DNA of 12,704 nucleotides from NCBI GenBank assembly GCA_034434335.1, contig DAOTZS010000065.1, positions 1-12,704 of the forward strand. The letters are read 5' to 3'. A program made the position numbers and the translations under genes. Under the pieces are notes generated by a model. That model ran no database searches and had not been told where the DNA came from. It saw only the letters and a program-made list of their open reading frames with translations. The stretch comes from DAOTZS01 sp034434335 (lineage in GTDB: Bacteria > Chloroflexota > Anaerolineae > CG2-30-64-16). This document shows, piece by piece, positions 6,487 to 12,704 of the stretch (position 1 is its first letter; each line of letters begins with the position of its first letter).

Positions 6487-7827
6487 ATGCCAACAAGATT
6501 TCCCGCGGACTTTATCTGGGGCGCGGCTACCGCCGCCTATCAGATCGAGGGTGCCTGGAACGAAGACGGCAAGGGAGAGAGCATTTGGGACCGCTTCAGC
6601 CATACGCCGGGCAAAATCTTGACAGGCGACACGGGTGACATCGCTTGCGACCACTACCATCGCTGGCGCGAAGACATCGCTCTGATGCGCGAGCTCGGCC
6701 TTAAAGGATATCGTTTTTCGCTGGCCTGGACCCGCCTGTTGCCCGAAGGCCGCGGTAAGGTGAATACCCCAGGTATTGACTTCTATAGCCGCCTGGTAGA
6801 TGCTCTTCTGGATGCCGGGATCGAGCCGTTCGTGACCTTATATCACTGGGACCTGCCCCAGGCACTGCAAGATCGTGGTGGGTGGCCAGCTCGTGATACC
6901 GCCAATTATTATGTCGAGTATGCTGAGCTGGCCGCGCGGCGCCTGGGAGACCGGGTCAAACACTGGATGACCCTCAATGAGCCATGGGTGAGCGCAATCA
7001 TCGGCCACCTGTGGGGCGAACACGCACCAGGACATCGCGACCTGGGCGAAGCGCTGGCCGCTGCCCACCATCTGCTGCTGGCCCATGGCTGGGCCGTGCC
7101 GGTCATCCGCCGCGATTCTCCAGGCGCCCGGGTTGGGATCGTGCTCAACCTCGGCCCTCAAGTCCCCGCCTCACCTAGCGATGCTGATCACGCGGCAGCC
7201 CGTCGTGCCGACGGCACCCTGAACCGCTGGTTCCTCGATCCCATCAGCGGCCGAGGCTATCCTGAAGACATTGTTGAATACTATAACCTGCCCCTGACCT
7301 TCGACCTGCCCGGTGACCGCCAGGCCATGGCAGCCCCTCTTGACTTCTTGGGAGTCAACTACTACATGCGTGGCATCGTGCGCAGTGATGAGATCCCTGA
7401 AGAGAAAAACGAGCCGCGCACCGTCTTCCCCAACCCTAATCCCACCGAAATGGGTTGGGAAGTCTACCCTGAAGGACTCTATGAACTGCTCATGCGCCTG
7501 AAGCGAGATTATGAGTTTCCAGCTTACTACATCACGGAGAACGGTGCCGCCTATCCTGATCAGGTGGACCAGGATGGCCGTGTCAATGACCCACAGCGCA
7601 TTGCCTTCTTGCGTGACCATTTTCTGGCCGCTGGTCGCGCTCTGGCAGACGGGGTGCCCCTCAAGGGCTACTTCGTATGGTCACTTATGGACAATTTCGA
7701 GTGGGCCCATGGCTATAGCAAGCGATTTGGGCTGATCTATGTGGACTATTCCACCCTGGAACGGATCCCCAAAGCCAGTTTTTACTGGTATCGCCGCGTA
7801 ATTGAGGAGAACGCGGTAGAGGAATGA
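6487..7827 (+). CDS. Glycoside hydrolase family 1 beta-glucosidase
   Basis: A 446-residue GH1 enzyme, the usual length for bacterial beta-glucosidases. GH1 enzymes hydrolyse beta-glucosides and often beta-galactosides or fucosides, with retention, in a (beta/alpha)8 barrel. The N-terminal family signature is FIWGAATAAYQIEGAWNEDG (9-28). The acid/base is E165 in TLNEP (162-166) and the nucleophile is E351 in YITENGAAY (348-356). Sugar-binding residues Q19, H120, N164, W398, E405 and W406 (in WSLMDNFEWAHGYSKRFG, 398-415) are in place. There is no signal peptide, so it acts in the cytoplasm on imported sugars. The ATG at 6487 is chosen over an in-frame extension back to 6343 because GAGGAG lies 8 bases before it and the extension would run through the promoter. 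The stop overlaps a possible small ORF as ATGA. Confidence 0.97.
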   Translation: MPTRFPADFIWGAATAAYQIEGAWNEDGKGESIWDRFSHTPGKILTGDTGDIACDHYHRWREDIALMRELGLKGYRFSLAWTRLLPEGRGKVNTPGIDFYSRLVDALLDAGIEPFVTLYHWDLPQALQDRGGWPARDTANYYVEYAELAARRLGDRVKHWMTLNEPWVSAIIGHLWGEHAPGHRDLGEALAAAHHLLLAHGWAVPVIRRDSPGARVGIVLNLGPQVPASPSDADHAAARRADGTLNRWFLDPISGRGYPEDIVEYYNLPLTFDLPGDRQAMAAPLDFLGVNYYMRGIVRSDEIPEEKNEPRTVFPNPNPTEMGWEVYPEGLYELLMRLKRDYEFPAYYITENGAAYPDQVDQDGRVNDPQRIAFLRDHFLAAGRALADGVPLKGYFVWSLMDNFEWAHGYSKRFGLIYVDYSTLERIPKASFYWYRRVIEENAVEE

Positions 7828-7937
7828 ACCTGCTCATGTTGGAAGGAAAGGATATCCGGGTCATACCGCTTAATGGCGTGGCGGCTCCACTGAGCTCCAT
7901 GCCTTACCACAAAATGAGTCCGACAAAGGAGAGTTAA
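7824..7937 (+). CDS. Possible small ORF, 37 residues, coupled to GH1 (uncertain)
   Basis: An ATG overlaps the GH1 stop as ATGA and opens a frame of 37 residues that ends in TAA two bases before the start of the aldo/keto reductase gene. The predicted peptide begins MNLLMLEGKDIRVIPLNG and ends in PTKES. It is neither strongly hydrophobic nor highly charged, and I do not recognise it. There is no proper Shine-Dalgarno at the right distance; translation would rely on coupling from GH1, or start at an internal ATG at 7836. The exact fit between the two neighbours is suggestive, but a chance open frame of this size is common in such DNA. It may instead be simple spacer holding the AAAGGAGAG site of the next gene. 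Confidence 0.25.
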   Translation: MNLLMLEGKDIRVIPLNGVAAPLSSMPYHKMSPTKES

Positions 7938-7939
7938 CG

Positions 7940-8926
7940 ATGAACTACCGAGAACTTGGCCGTACTGGCTGGCGAGTGTCGGAGATCAGCTTTGGAGCAT
8001 GGGCCATCGGTGGCGGGTGGGGCCCGGTGGACGACACCGAATCGGTGGCTGCGCTGCACCGTGCCATCGACCTGGGGGTTAACTTCATTGACACCGCCGA
8101 TGTGTATGGGGATGGCCATAGCGAACGGCTGATCGCCAGCGTCTTGCGTGATCGCCCTGGCCAGCGCATCTACGTGGCCACCAAGATCGGGCGCCGGCTT
8201 TCTCCCCACACTGCCGACGGCTACAATCGCGCCAACCTGACTGCTTTCGTAGAGCGCAGCCTGCGCAACCTGGCCACCGATGCCCTGGATCTGGTACAGC
8301 TCCACTGCCCACCCACCGAAGTCTATTATCGGCCCGAGGTGTTCGGTGTGATGGACGACTTGGTGGCCGCGGGCAAGATCCGCTACTATGGGGTCAGCGT
8401 GGAGAAGGTCGAGGAGGCGCTCAAGGCAATTGAGTACCCCAATGTGCAAACGGTGCAGATCATCTTCAACATGTTCCGACATCGTCCTGCCGAATTTTTC
8501 TTCCCTCAGGCTAAAGCCAGGCAAGTTGGCATCCTGGCGCGCGTACCGTTGGCCAGCGGCCTGCTCACCGGGAAGATGAAGCCCGACACCCGTTTCGCGC
8601 CCGACGATCACCGCTACTTCAACCGCGCCGGACAGGCGTTCGACGTGGGAGAGACCTTTGCAGGGGTACCTTATGAGGTGGGGCTGGCTGCTGTGGCCGA
8701 GCTACAGCGGCTGGTGCCGGCCGGCGCTACCATGGCCCAACTGGCCCTGCGCTGGATCCTGATGTTTGATGCTGTTACCTGCGCCATCCCGGGCGCCAAA
8801 CGGCCGTCCCAGGCCGAGGAAAACATCGCCGCGGCCAACCTGCCGCCCCTCAGCGCCGAGGAGATGGCCGCCGTGCGTGAGGTCTACGACAGGATGATCC
8901 GGCCCCACGTCCATCACCGTTGGTGA
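7940..8926 (+). CDS. Aldo/keto reductase
   Basis: A 328-residue NAD(P)H-dependent aldo/keto reductase that should reduce aldehydes or ketones of sugars or small metabolites, or run in reverse, in the cytoplasm. The start LGRTGWRVSEISFGAWAIGG (6-25) is typical of the AKR families related to bacterial general stress protein 69 and the potassium-channel beta subunit. The catalytic tetrad is complete: D51 and Y56 in DTADVYGDGHSE, K82 in ATKIG, and H122 in LVQLHCPP. The cofactor-binding motif is PGAKRPSQAEEN (284-295). The C-terminus RPHVHHRW is unusually rich in histidine. AAAGGAGAG lies about 7 bases before the ATG. It lies 112 bp after GH1 and 38 bp before the peptidase gene on one strand, so it is probably cotranscribed. 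The natural substrate cannot be told from sequence. Confidence 0.95.
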   Translation: MNYRELGRTGWRVSEISFGAWAIGGGWGPVDDTESVAALHRAIDLGVNFIDTADVYGDGHSERLIASVLRDRPGQRIYVATKIGRRLSPHTADGYNRANLTAFVERSLRNLATDALDLVQLHCPPTEVYYRPEVFGVMDDLVAAGKIRYYGVSVEKVEEALKAIEYPNVQTVQIIFNMFRHRPAEFFFPQAKARQVGILARVPLASGLLTGKMKPDTRFAPDDHRYFNRAGQAFDVGETFAGVPYEVGLAAVAELQRLVPAGATMAQLALRWILMFDAVTCAIPGAKRPSQAEENIAAANLPPLSAEEMAAVREVYDRMIRPHVHHRW

Positions 8927-8964
8927 ACCCTCCACCTGAGGGCCACCACTTAGCGGAGGATAAT

Positions 8965-10026
8965 ATGCCTACCGACTCGACCCACCTTTCTCTGGCCCAG
9001 TTGGAAGACATGCGGGTCGGCGCGCGCGTTGCAGTCCGTACCTGCATGGGTATCACCACGGCCGATCGGGTCTTCGTGCTTACCGACAAGATAACGCACG
9101 GTATCGGCCGCCTCCTGGCCGAGGAAGCTTCCGAAGCAGGGGGCGAAGTGCTGCTCCATGACCTGGAGCAGTACGCCGAGCGGCCAATTAAGGCACTGCC
9201 CGAAAGCCTGCGCAGTGAGCTGCTGAAGTTCCGTCCCACTGTCACCTTCTACGCTGCCTCTAGCCAGCCCGGTGAAGTGTCCTTCCGCATAGGCCTGCGG
9301 ACTTTCTTACTCAACGACCTCAACGTGCGCCATGCTCATATGCCCGGGATCACCCGCCAACTGATGATGGAAGGGATGCGCACTGACTACCGTACCGTGG
9401 CTGCCATCACCACCGCGATCTACGACATAGCCCGCCTGGCCGAGCGCATCCATGTCACCACTCCCGATGGCACCGACCTGAGCGCGGTTTTCGACCCTGG
9501 CCTGCGCTGGGTGCCATGTACCGGGCTCTACCATCGCCCCGGCCAGTGGGGCAATTTGCCCGAAGGAGAGACCTTCTCCTGTCCCCAGACGGTAGACGGC
9601 ATAATAAAAGTTTACGAGGTAGGTGATTACTTCAGCGAGAAGTACGGCGTGTTGCATGAGCCGCTCACTATAGAGATACGTGGCAGCCGAGCGATAGACA
9701 TCCACCCGGCCAACAGCGCGCTGGCCAAGGAGCTGAGCGCTTATCTCGACGCGGCAGAAAACGGCCGCCGGGTAGGCGAATTTGCCATCGGCACCAATAT
9801 CGGGCTCAAGAAGCTGGTGGGCAACCTCTTGCAAGACGAGAAGCTGCCAGGGATTCACATCGCCTTTGGCAACCCCTTCCCGGCCGAGACAGGTGCACCC
9901 TGGTCCTCTCCTGTGCACGTGGACGTGATACCTCTGCGCTGTACTATCGAAATAGACGGTGAAACAATTATGAGAGATGGGCGCTTTGACTATGAAATGC
10001 TGGGCGTACCCGTACCCAGGGGTTGA
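8965..10026 (+). CDS. M29-like aminopeptidase (short, divergent member)
   Basis: A 353-residue protein related to the thermophilic aminopeptidase family M29 (AmpS/aminopeptidase T), cytoplasmic two-metal exopeptidases. The metal-ligand motifs are recognisable in order: E202 in NLPEGETF (197-204), E272 in GEFAIGTN (271-278), H298 in GIHIAFGNPF (296-305), and H318 and D320 in HVD. It differs from classical members in being shorter (about 410 residues is usual), in having a much shorter stretch between the two histidines (20 residues rather than about 30), and in lacking the tyrosine that normally follows the HIALG motif, so activity may differ. GGAGG lies 6 bases before the ATG at 8965. It follows the aldo/keto reductase by 38 bp. 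Related proteins are also annotated as leucyl aminopeptidase or NicX-like dioxygenase, so the reaction is not certain. Confidence 0.82.
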   Translation: MPTDSTHLSLAQLEDMRVGARVAVRTCMGITTADRVFVLTDKITHGIGRLLAEEASEAGGEVLLHDLEQYAERPIKALPESLRSELLKFRPTVTFYAASSQPGEVSFRIGLRTFLLNDLNVRHAHMPGITRQLMMEGMRTDYRTVAAITTAIYDIARLAERIHVTTPDGTDLSAVFDPGLRWVPCTGLYHRPGQWGNLPEGETFSCPQTVDGIIKVYEVGDYFSEKYGVLHEPLTIEIRGSRAIDIHPANSALAKELSAYLDAAENGRRVGEFAIGTNIGLKKLVGNLLQDEKLPGIHIAFGNPFPAETGAPWSSPVHVDVIPLRCTIEIDGETIMRDGRFDYEMLGVPVPRG

Positions 10027-10063
10027 GTAACGCTGCTGGTGAGCCACGGATTAATAACAAACA

Positions 10064-10258
10064 GGAGTTACGCAGTTGCACTACGCTGTACCCCCAGCCC
10101 CTAGCCCCCGCCCTCAATCGGGGGCGGGGGAATCCTTTGAAAGGGGCATTCTGGGCGGCTTCGCCGCCCAGAATGCCCTTAACCTCGATCCCCCTTCCCC
10201 GCAAGGCAGGGAAGGGGGCAGGGGGGATGGGGCGATACGCTCTAAAGTGCGTAACTCC
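10064..10258. mobile_element. MITE-like element B: 195 bp, terminal inverted repeats, three large hairpins, no gene
   Basis: Perfect 11-bp terminal inverted repeats GGAGTTACGCA (10064-10074) and TGCGTAACTCC (10248-10258) bound the element. The next 40 to 50 bases at each end are also related to each other as diverged inverted copies, rich in CCCCC/GGGGG. The left subterminal hairpin pairs CCCCCGCCC (10105-10113) with 10122-10130, and the right pairs CCCCCTTCCC (10190-10199) with 10209-10218. The centre is a near-perfect hairpin, 10142-10180, with 16 Watson-Crick pairs closed by a TTC loop. No coding frame is plausible. It occupies most of the gap between the peptidase and thiolase genes. No clear target-site duplication is visible. 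The central hairpin has no T-run after it, so it is a poor intrinsic terminator, but could hinder read-through or protect RNA ends. Confidence 0.68.
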
Positions 10259-10286
10259 AGCTGGTAAGACGCCAGGCAACTCACCC

Positions 10287-10294
10287 AGGAGGTG
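10287..10294 (+). promoter_or_regulatory. Strong ribosome-binding site deciding the thiolase start
   Basis: AGGAGGTG lies 6 bases before the ATG at 10301. A frame extension reaching an upstream GTG at 10292 would start inside this site, so the ATG is the start. Confidence 0.8.
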
Positions 10295-10300
10295 CTACCC

Positions 10301-11563
10301 ATGACTAAAAGGATGCTCGGCCGAGGTGTGGCCGTGGTCGGGGCAGGGATGTCCAAATTTGGGGCTTTCCCTGACAAGACCAGCCGCGATCTCCTTGTGG
10401 AGGCTTTTCGCGACATGCGTCGCTCGGTAGACAAAGGCCTCGACCCGGGCACGATCGAATCCCTCTATATAGGGAACTTCTCCAGCGACCTCTTTGAGGG
10501 GCAGGGTCACACTGCACCTTTACTGGCCGATGCCTTAGGCCTGACCCCGCGGCCGGCAGTGCGGGTGGAGGCTGCCTGTGCCAGCGGCGGTGTCGCACTG
10601 CGCCAGGGGGTACTGGCGGTCGCCTCTGGCATCTATGATGTGGTACTGGTGGCCGGCGTCGAACGCATGAGCGGGCTGCCAACCACCGCGGTGACCGATA
10701 CCCTGGCTGCCGCGGCTGATACCCTTTATGAGACCCCGGCCGGGTTCACGTTCCCTGGCTTCTATGCCGCCATGGCCACAGCCTACATGCACCGCTATGG
10801 CATGACCCCTGAACACCTGATGCACGTGGCGATCAAAAACCACGACAATGCAGCGCTAAACCCAAACGCCCAGTTCAGCCTTACCATCTCTGCCCTGATG
10901 CAGAACCGGATCGCTAACGCCATCAAGAAAGGCCAACCAGTACCATCATGGCGCGACGAGTGGGAATTTCTCCACGACGAAGGGGCCAACCCGGTGATTG
11001 CCTGGCCGTTGCGCCTCTTTGATTGTTCGCCGATCACCGACGGGGCGGCCTGTGTCCTGTTGGTCTCCAATGAACGGGCGCGCGAATTCACGGAGGCCCC
11101 CATTTACGTCATCGGCGTGGGCCAGGCATCAGACGTGCCCCTCCACAACCGGGATAACCTGACCACCCTGCCGGCCGCGCGGCTGGCAGCTCAACAGGCG
11201 TATACTATGGCCGGTGTCTCGCCCTCGGACATCCGTCTGGCCGAAGTACACGACTGCTTTACTATTGCCGAGATAATCGCCATCGAGGACCTGGGGTTCT
11301 TCCCTCCGGGAACCGGTTACAAGATGGTGGAGGACGGCGTGACCACGCGTTCTGGCCCGCGGCCGGTCAACACCTCGGGTGGACTGAAGGCCAAGGGACA
11401 CCCTGTGGGGGCATCGGGCGTAGCGCAGGTGGTGGAGATCTTCAAGCAGATGCGAGGCGAGGCTGGCCCCCGCCAGGTGCAGGGAGACCTCTCGCTGGCC
11501 CTGACCCATAACGTGGGAGCTACCGGCTCGACCTGCGTCGTACACCTGTTTGAGCGCCGATAG
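10301..11563 (+). CDS. Thiolase, SCP2/archaeal type (acetyl-CoA C-acetyltransferase-like)
   Basis: A 420-residue thiolase of the SCP2-like/archaeal branch, which condenses or cleaves acyl-CoA; in archaea this branch makes acetoacetyl-CoA for the mevalonate pathway. The nucleophile is C93 in VEAACASGG (89-97). The other active-site parts are H317 in EVHDCFTIAE (315-324), H367 in GGLKAKGHPVGASG (360-373), and the C-terminal HNVGATGSTCVVH (403-415). The HDCF motif marks it as SCP2/archaeal type rather than a classical PhaA/AtoB thiolase. The next gene encodes a DUF35 protein. In methanogenic archaea thiolase, DUF35 protein and HMG-CoA synthase form one complex that channels acetoacetyl-CoA. No HMG-CoA synthase gene is beside it here, so a role in fatty-acyl or other CoA metabolism is equally possible. 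Confidence 0.93.
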   Translation: MTKRMLGRGVAVVGAGMSKFGAFPDKTSRDLLVEAFRDMRRSVDKGLDPGTIESLYIGNFSSDLFEGQGHTAPLLADALGLTPRPAVRVEAACASGGVALRQGVLAVASGIYDVVLVAGVERMSGLPTTAVTDTLAAAADTLYETPAGFTFPGFYAAMATAYMHRYGMTPEHLMHVAIKNHDNAALNPNAQFSLTISALMQNRIANAIKKGQPVPSWRDEWEFLHDEGANPVIAWPLRLFDCSPITDGAACVLLVSNERAREFTEAPIYVIGVGQASDVPLHNRDNLTTLPAARLAAQQAYTMAGVSPSDIRLAEVHDCFTIAEIIAIEDLGFFPPGTGYKMVEDGVTTRSGPRPVNTSGGLKAKGHPVGASGVAQVVEIFKQMRGEAGPRQVQGDLSLALTHNVGATGSTCVVHLFERR

Positions 11564-11579
11564 GCAGGAATATAGGAGC

Positions 11580-11663
11580 ATTGCCTGGGTGGCCGAGGAG
11601 CAATGGCTGGGTGGGCGAGGGTAATGCCTGGGCGGGCGAGGGCAATGCCCTCGCCCACCCAGG
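11580..11663. repeat. Three-unit tandem repeat ending in a 17-bp stem hairpin
   Basis: Three units with core TGCCTGGGTGG follow each other at spacings of 22 and 21 bases: they begin at 11582 (TGCCTGGGTGG), 11604 (TGGCTGGGTGG) and 11625 (TGCCTGGGCGG). Then comes an inverted copy, 11647-11663. The third unit pairs with it over 17 bp (11627-11643) around an AAT loop with one C-A mismatch; the second unit matches the inverted copy over 15 bases without error, so alternative folds compete. There is no T-run after it. It sits between the thiolase and DUF35 genes and has no plausible coding frame. Function unknown; it could set relative expression of the two genes or be a remnant of a palindromic element. 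Confidence 0.65.
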
Positions 11664-11684
11664 TGGTTTCTCAGGATCAAGACC

Positions 11685-12110
11685 ATGAGCGAGCCAAATT
11701 CACGCCCTTTCACCGCCGCGTCATTCAATAAATATCTAAGCGAAGGCAAACTGATGGCATCCCGGTGTCGCAGCTGCGGTGCCCTCTATCTGCCCCCGCG
11801 AGCAATCTGCCCTAGTTGCTACGGAGAGGAAATGGAATGGGCTGAGCTGGCTGGCCGGGGTCGGCTGGTTGCCTTTACCTGCATCCATGTAGGCCCTTCT
11901 TTCATGAACGCTGAGGGCTACAGTAGAGAGAATCCCTACTGTACCGGCATTGTCGAACTGGAGGAAGGGGTCAAGATCAGCGCCCGCATCCTGGGGGTGG
12001 ATGCCAGAAACCCCTCCTCTATTCGCATTGGCAGCCCGGGGTCCGTGGAGTTCCTCGTCAGCGGCGACAGCGGAGCGCGAAGGACAGTTGTGGCATTCAG
12101 AATAGAGTAG
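11685..12110 (+). CDS. DUF35 protein: zinc-ribbon plus OB-fold, thiolase partner
   Basis: A 141-residue protein of the DUF35 (Zn-ribbon, OB-fold) family, almost always encoded beside a SCP2/archaeal-type thiolase. The rubredoxin-like zinc ribbon has four cysteines, C28 and C31 (CRSC), C42 and C45 (CPSC), preceded by a helical segment FNKYLSEGKL (14-23) that in known structures joins the partner enzymes. The OB-fold follows from about residue 52 (AELAGRGRLVAFTCIHVG) to the C-terminus. In the archaeal thiolase/HMG-CoA synthase complex the DUF35 protein bridges the two enzymes and shares a CoA-binding site. The ATG at 11685 has AGGA 8 bases upstream. The gene is 121 bp after the thiolase on the same strand, separated by the tandem/inverted repeat. 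Its direct partner here is surely the thiolase; a third component is not visible. Confidence 0.93.
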   Translation: MSEPNSRPFTAASFNKYLSEGKLMASRCRSCGALYLPPRAICPSCYGEEMEWAELAGRGRLVAFTCIHVGPSFMNAEGYSRENPYCTGIVELEEGVKISARILGVDARNPSSIRIGSPGSVEFLVSGDSGARRTVVAFRIE

Positions 12111-12146
12111 GGGCAACCCTGGTGGTAGCCCCGATTATGGTCGCCA

Positions 12147-12704
12147 ATGCCAGATCAGATGCCTCCCCTCAACAGCCTGGTGCTTTACAAAACCCGCCCG
12201 GCGCTAGTTCAAAAAGCCGGCGACAGGCTGATCATCGAGCTGGAAGATGGTGAGACAGCGCGGGTTCGCCCCAAAGATGTCATCCTCCTCCATCCAGGGC
12301 CGCTGGGGAGCCTGGCTGAACTGCGAGCGCCGCTAACAGGCGAAGTGCAGGCCGCCTGGGAGCTCCTGGCCGGGGGCACCACCACCCTGGCTGAGCTGGC
12401 CGGGCTGGTCTACGGTGCCTTCACTCCTGCCACAGCCTGGGCAGCCTGGCAACTTGTGGCCGAAGGGCTCTATTTCAAGGGAGAGCCCGAGAGGATCATC
12501 GCCTGTACCCCTGAAGAAGTGGCCAGGGTGCAGGCTGCCCGACAGGCGGAGGCGGCCGAGCGACAGGCCTGGGAGGCATTCGTGCGCCGCGCCCGTAAGG
12601 GTTGCCTGGCGCCCGAAGATCAGCCTTATGTCCAAGATATCGAGAACCTGGCTTTGGGGCGGACAAGCCGCAGCCGGGTGTTGCGGGAACTGGGCCGCGA
12701 AGAG
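12147..12704 (+). CDS. Probable RNase II/R-family exoribonuclease, N-terminal part (runs off window)
   Basis: The 186 visible residues stay open to the window end. They contain a small beta-barrel-like start (LNSLVLYKTRPALVQKAGDR followed by an acidic strand pair and VRPKDVILLHPGPL, about residues 8-52), then helical segments AAWELLAGGTTTLAELAGLV and TPATAWAAWQLVAEGLYF (about 69-111), and a later helix with RSRVLRELGREE. I recall this arrangement from the N-terminal region of bacterial and cyanobacterial RNase II/VacB-like proteins that carry an RNB domain further on, but the RNB domain itself lies beyond the window, so this rests on N-terminal resemblance. The start could be ATG 12147 or 12159; neither has a good ribosome-binding site, and an in-frame TAG at 12126 bounds it upstream. 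It follows the DUF35 gene by 36 bp. Confidence 0.6.
   Translation, partial: MPDQMPPLNSLVLYKTRPALVQKAGDRLIIELEDGETARVRPKDVILLHPGPLGSLAELRAPLTGEVQAAWELLAGGTTTLAELAGLVYGAFTPATAWAAWQLVAEGLYFKGEPERIIACTPEEVARVQAARQAEAAERQAWEAFVRRARKGCLAPEDQPYVQDIENLALGRTSRSRVLRELGREE

Noticed and set aside
10142..10180. Intrinsic terminator after the peptidase gene
   Set aside because: The stem is strong but is followed by AACCTCG and not a T-run; it is better explained as the core of element B.
11580..11663. Short repeats as a CRISPR array
   Set aside because: Units of 21-22 bases are directly adjacent, without distinct spacers, and no cas genes are near.

Overview
This GC-rich, gene-dense window looks like the chromosome of a free-living bacterium. 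The best guess is a thermophilic or soil-type member of the Chloroflexota. That rests on recollection of the combination seen: a serine/threonine kinase gene, an MFS protein with a long cytoplasmic N-terminus, an M29-type peptidase, an SCP2/archaeal-type thiolase paired with a DUF35 protein, and many small palindromic repeats. There is no marker gene here to prove it. No rRNA, tRNA, CRISPR array, phage or autonomous transposase gene was seen.

Layout. (1) Positions 1-3672, all minus strand: a clear promoter at 3703-3731 drives proB (glutamate 5-kinase), proA (glutamate-5-semialdehyde dehydrogenase) and a small flavin-reductase-like gene. These are followed by the 5' part of a serine/threonine-kinase-like gene whose catalytic-loop aspartate is replaced by glycine. 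(2) Positions 3673-4012: a divergent promoter region, then a 195-bp hairpin-rich element with terminal inverted repeats, which would form the leader of rph. (3) Positions 4013-4738: rph (RNase PH), tail-to-tail with a minus-strand MFS transporter (4794-6146). (4) Positions 6147-6486: a second divergent region holding a 62-bp palindromic repeat and promoters for the transporter and the GH1 gene. (5) Positions 6487-12704, all plus strand: GH1 beta-glucosidase, a possible 37-residue small ORF, an aldo/keto reductase, an M29-like aminopeptidase, a second 195-bp MITE-like element, a thiolase, a tandem plus inverted repeat, a DUF35 zinc-ribbon/OB-fold protein, and the N-terminal part of a probable RNase II/R-family exoribonuclease that runs off the end.

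How the genes work together. ProB and ProA carry out the first two steps from glutamate towards proline; ProC is not in the window. The GH1 enzyme has no signal peptide and probably cleaves imported beta-glucosides in the cytoplasm; the divergent MFS protein could supply substrate, but this is speculative. Thiolase plus DUF35 is the pair known in archaea to assemble with HMG-CoA synthase for acetoacetyl-CoA channelling, but no HMG-CoA synthase gene is present here. RNase PH and the RNase II-like protein are both 3'-5' exoribonucleases but are not linked as an operon.

The most unusual content is the likely pseudokinase and four structured repeat regions, all in intergenic spaces. Two of these are 195 bp long and share one architecture, with terminal inverted repeats and several internal hairpins.
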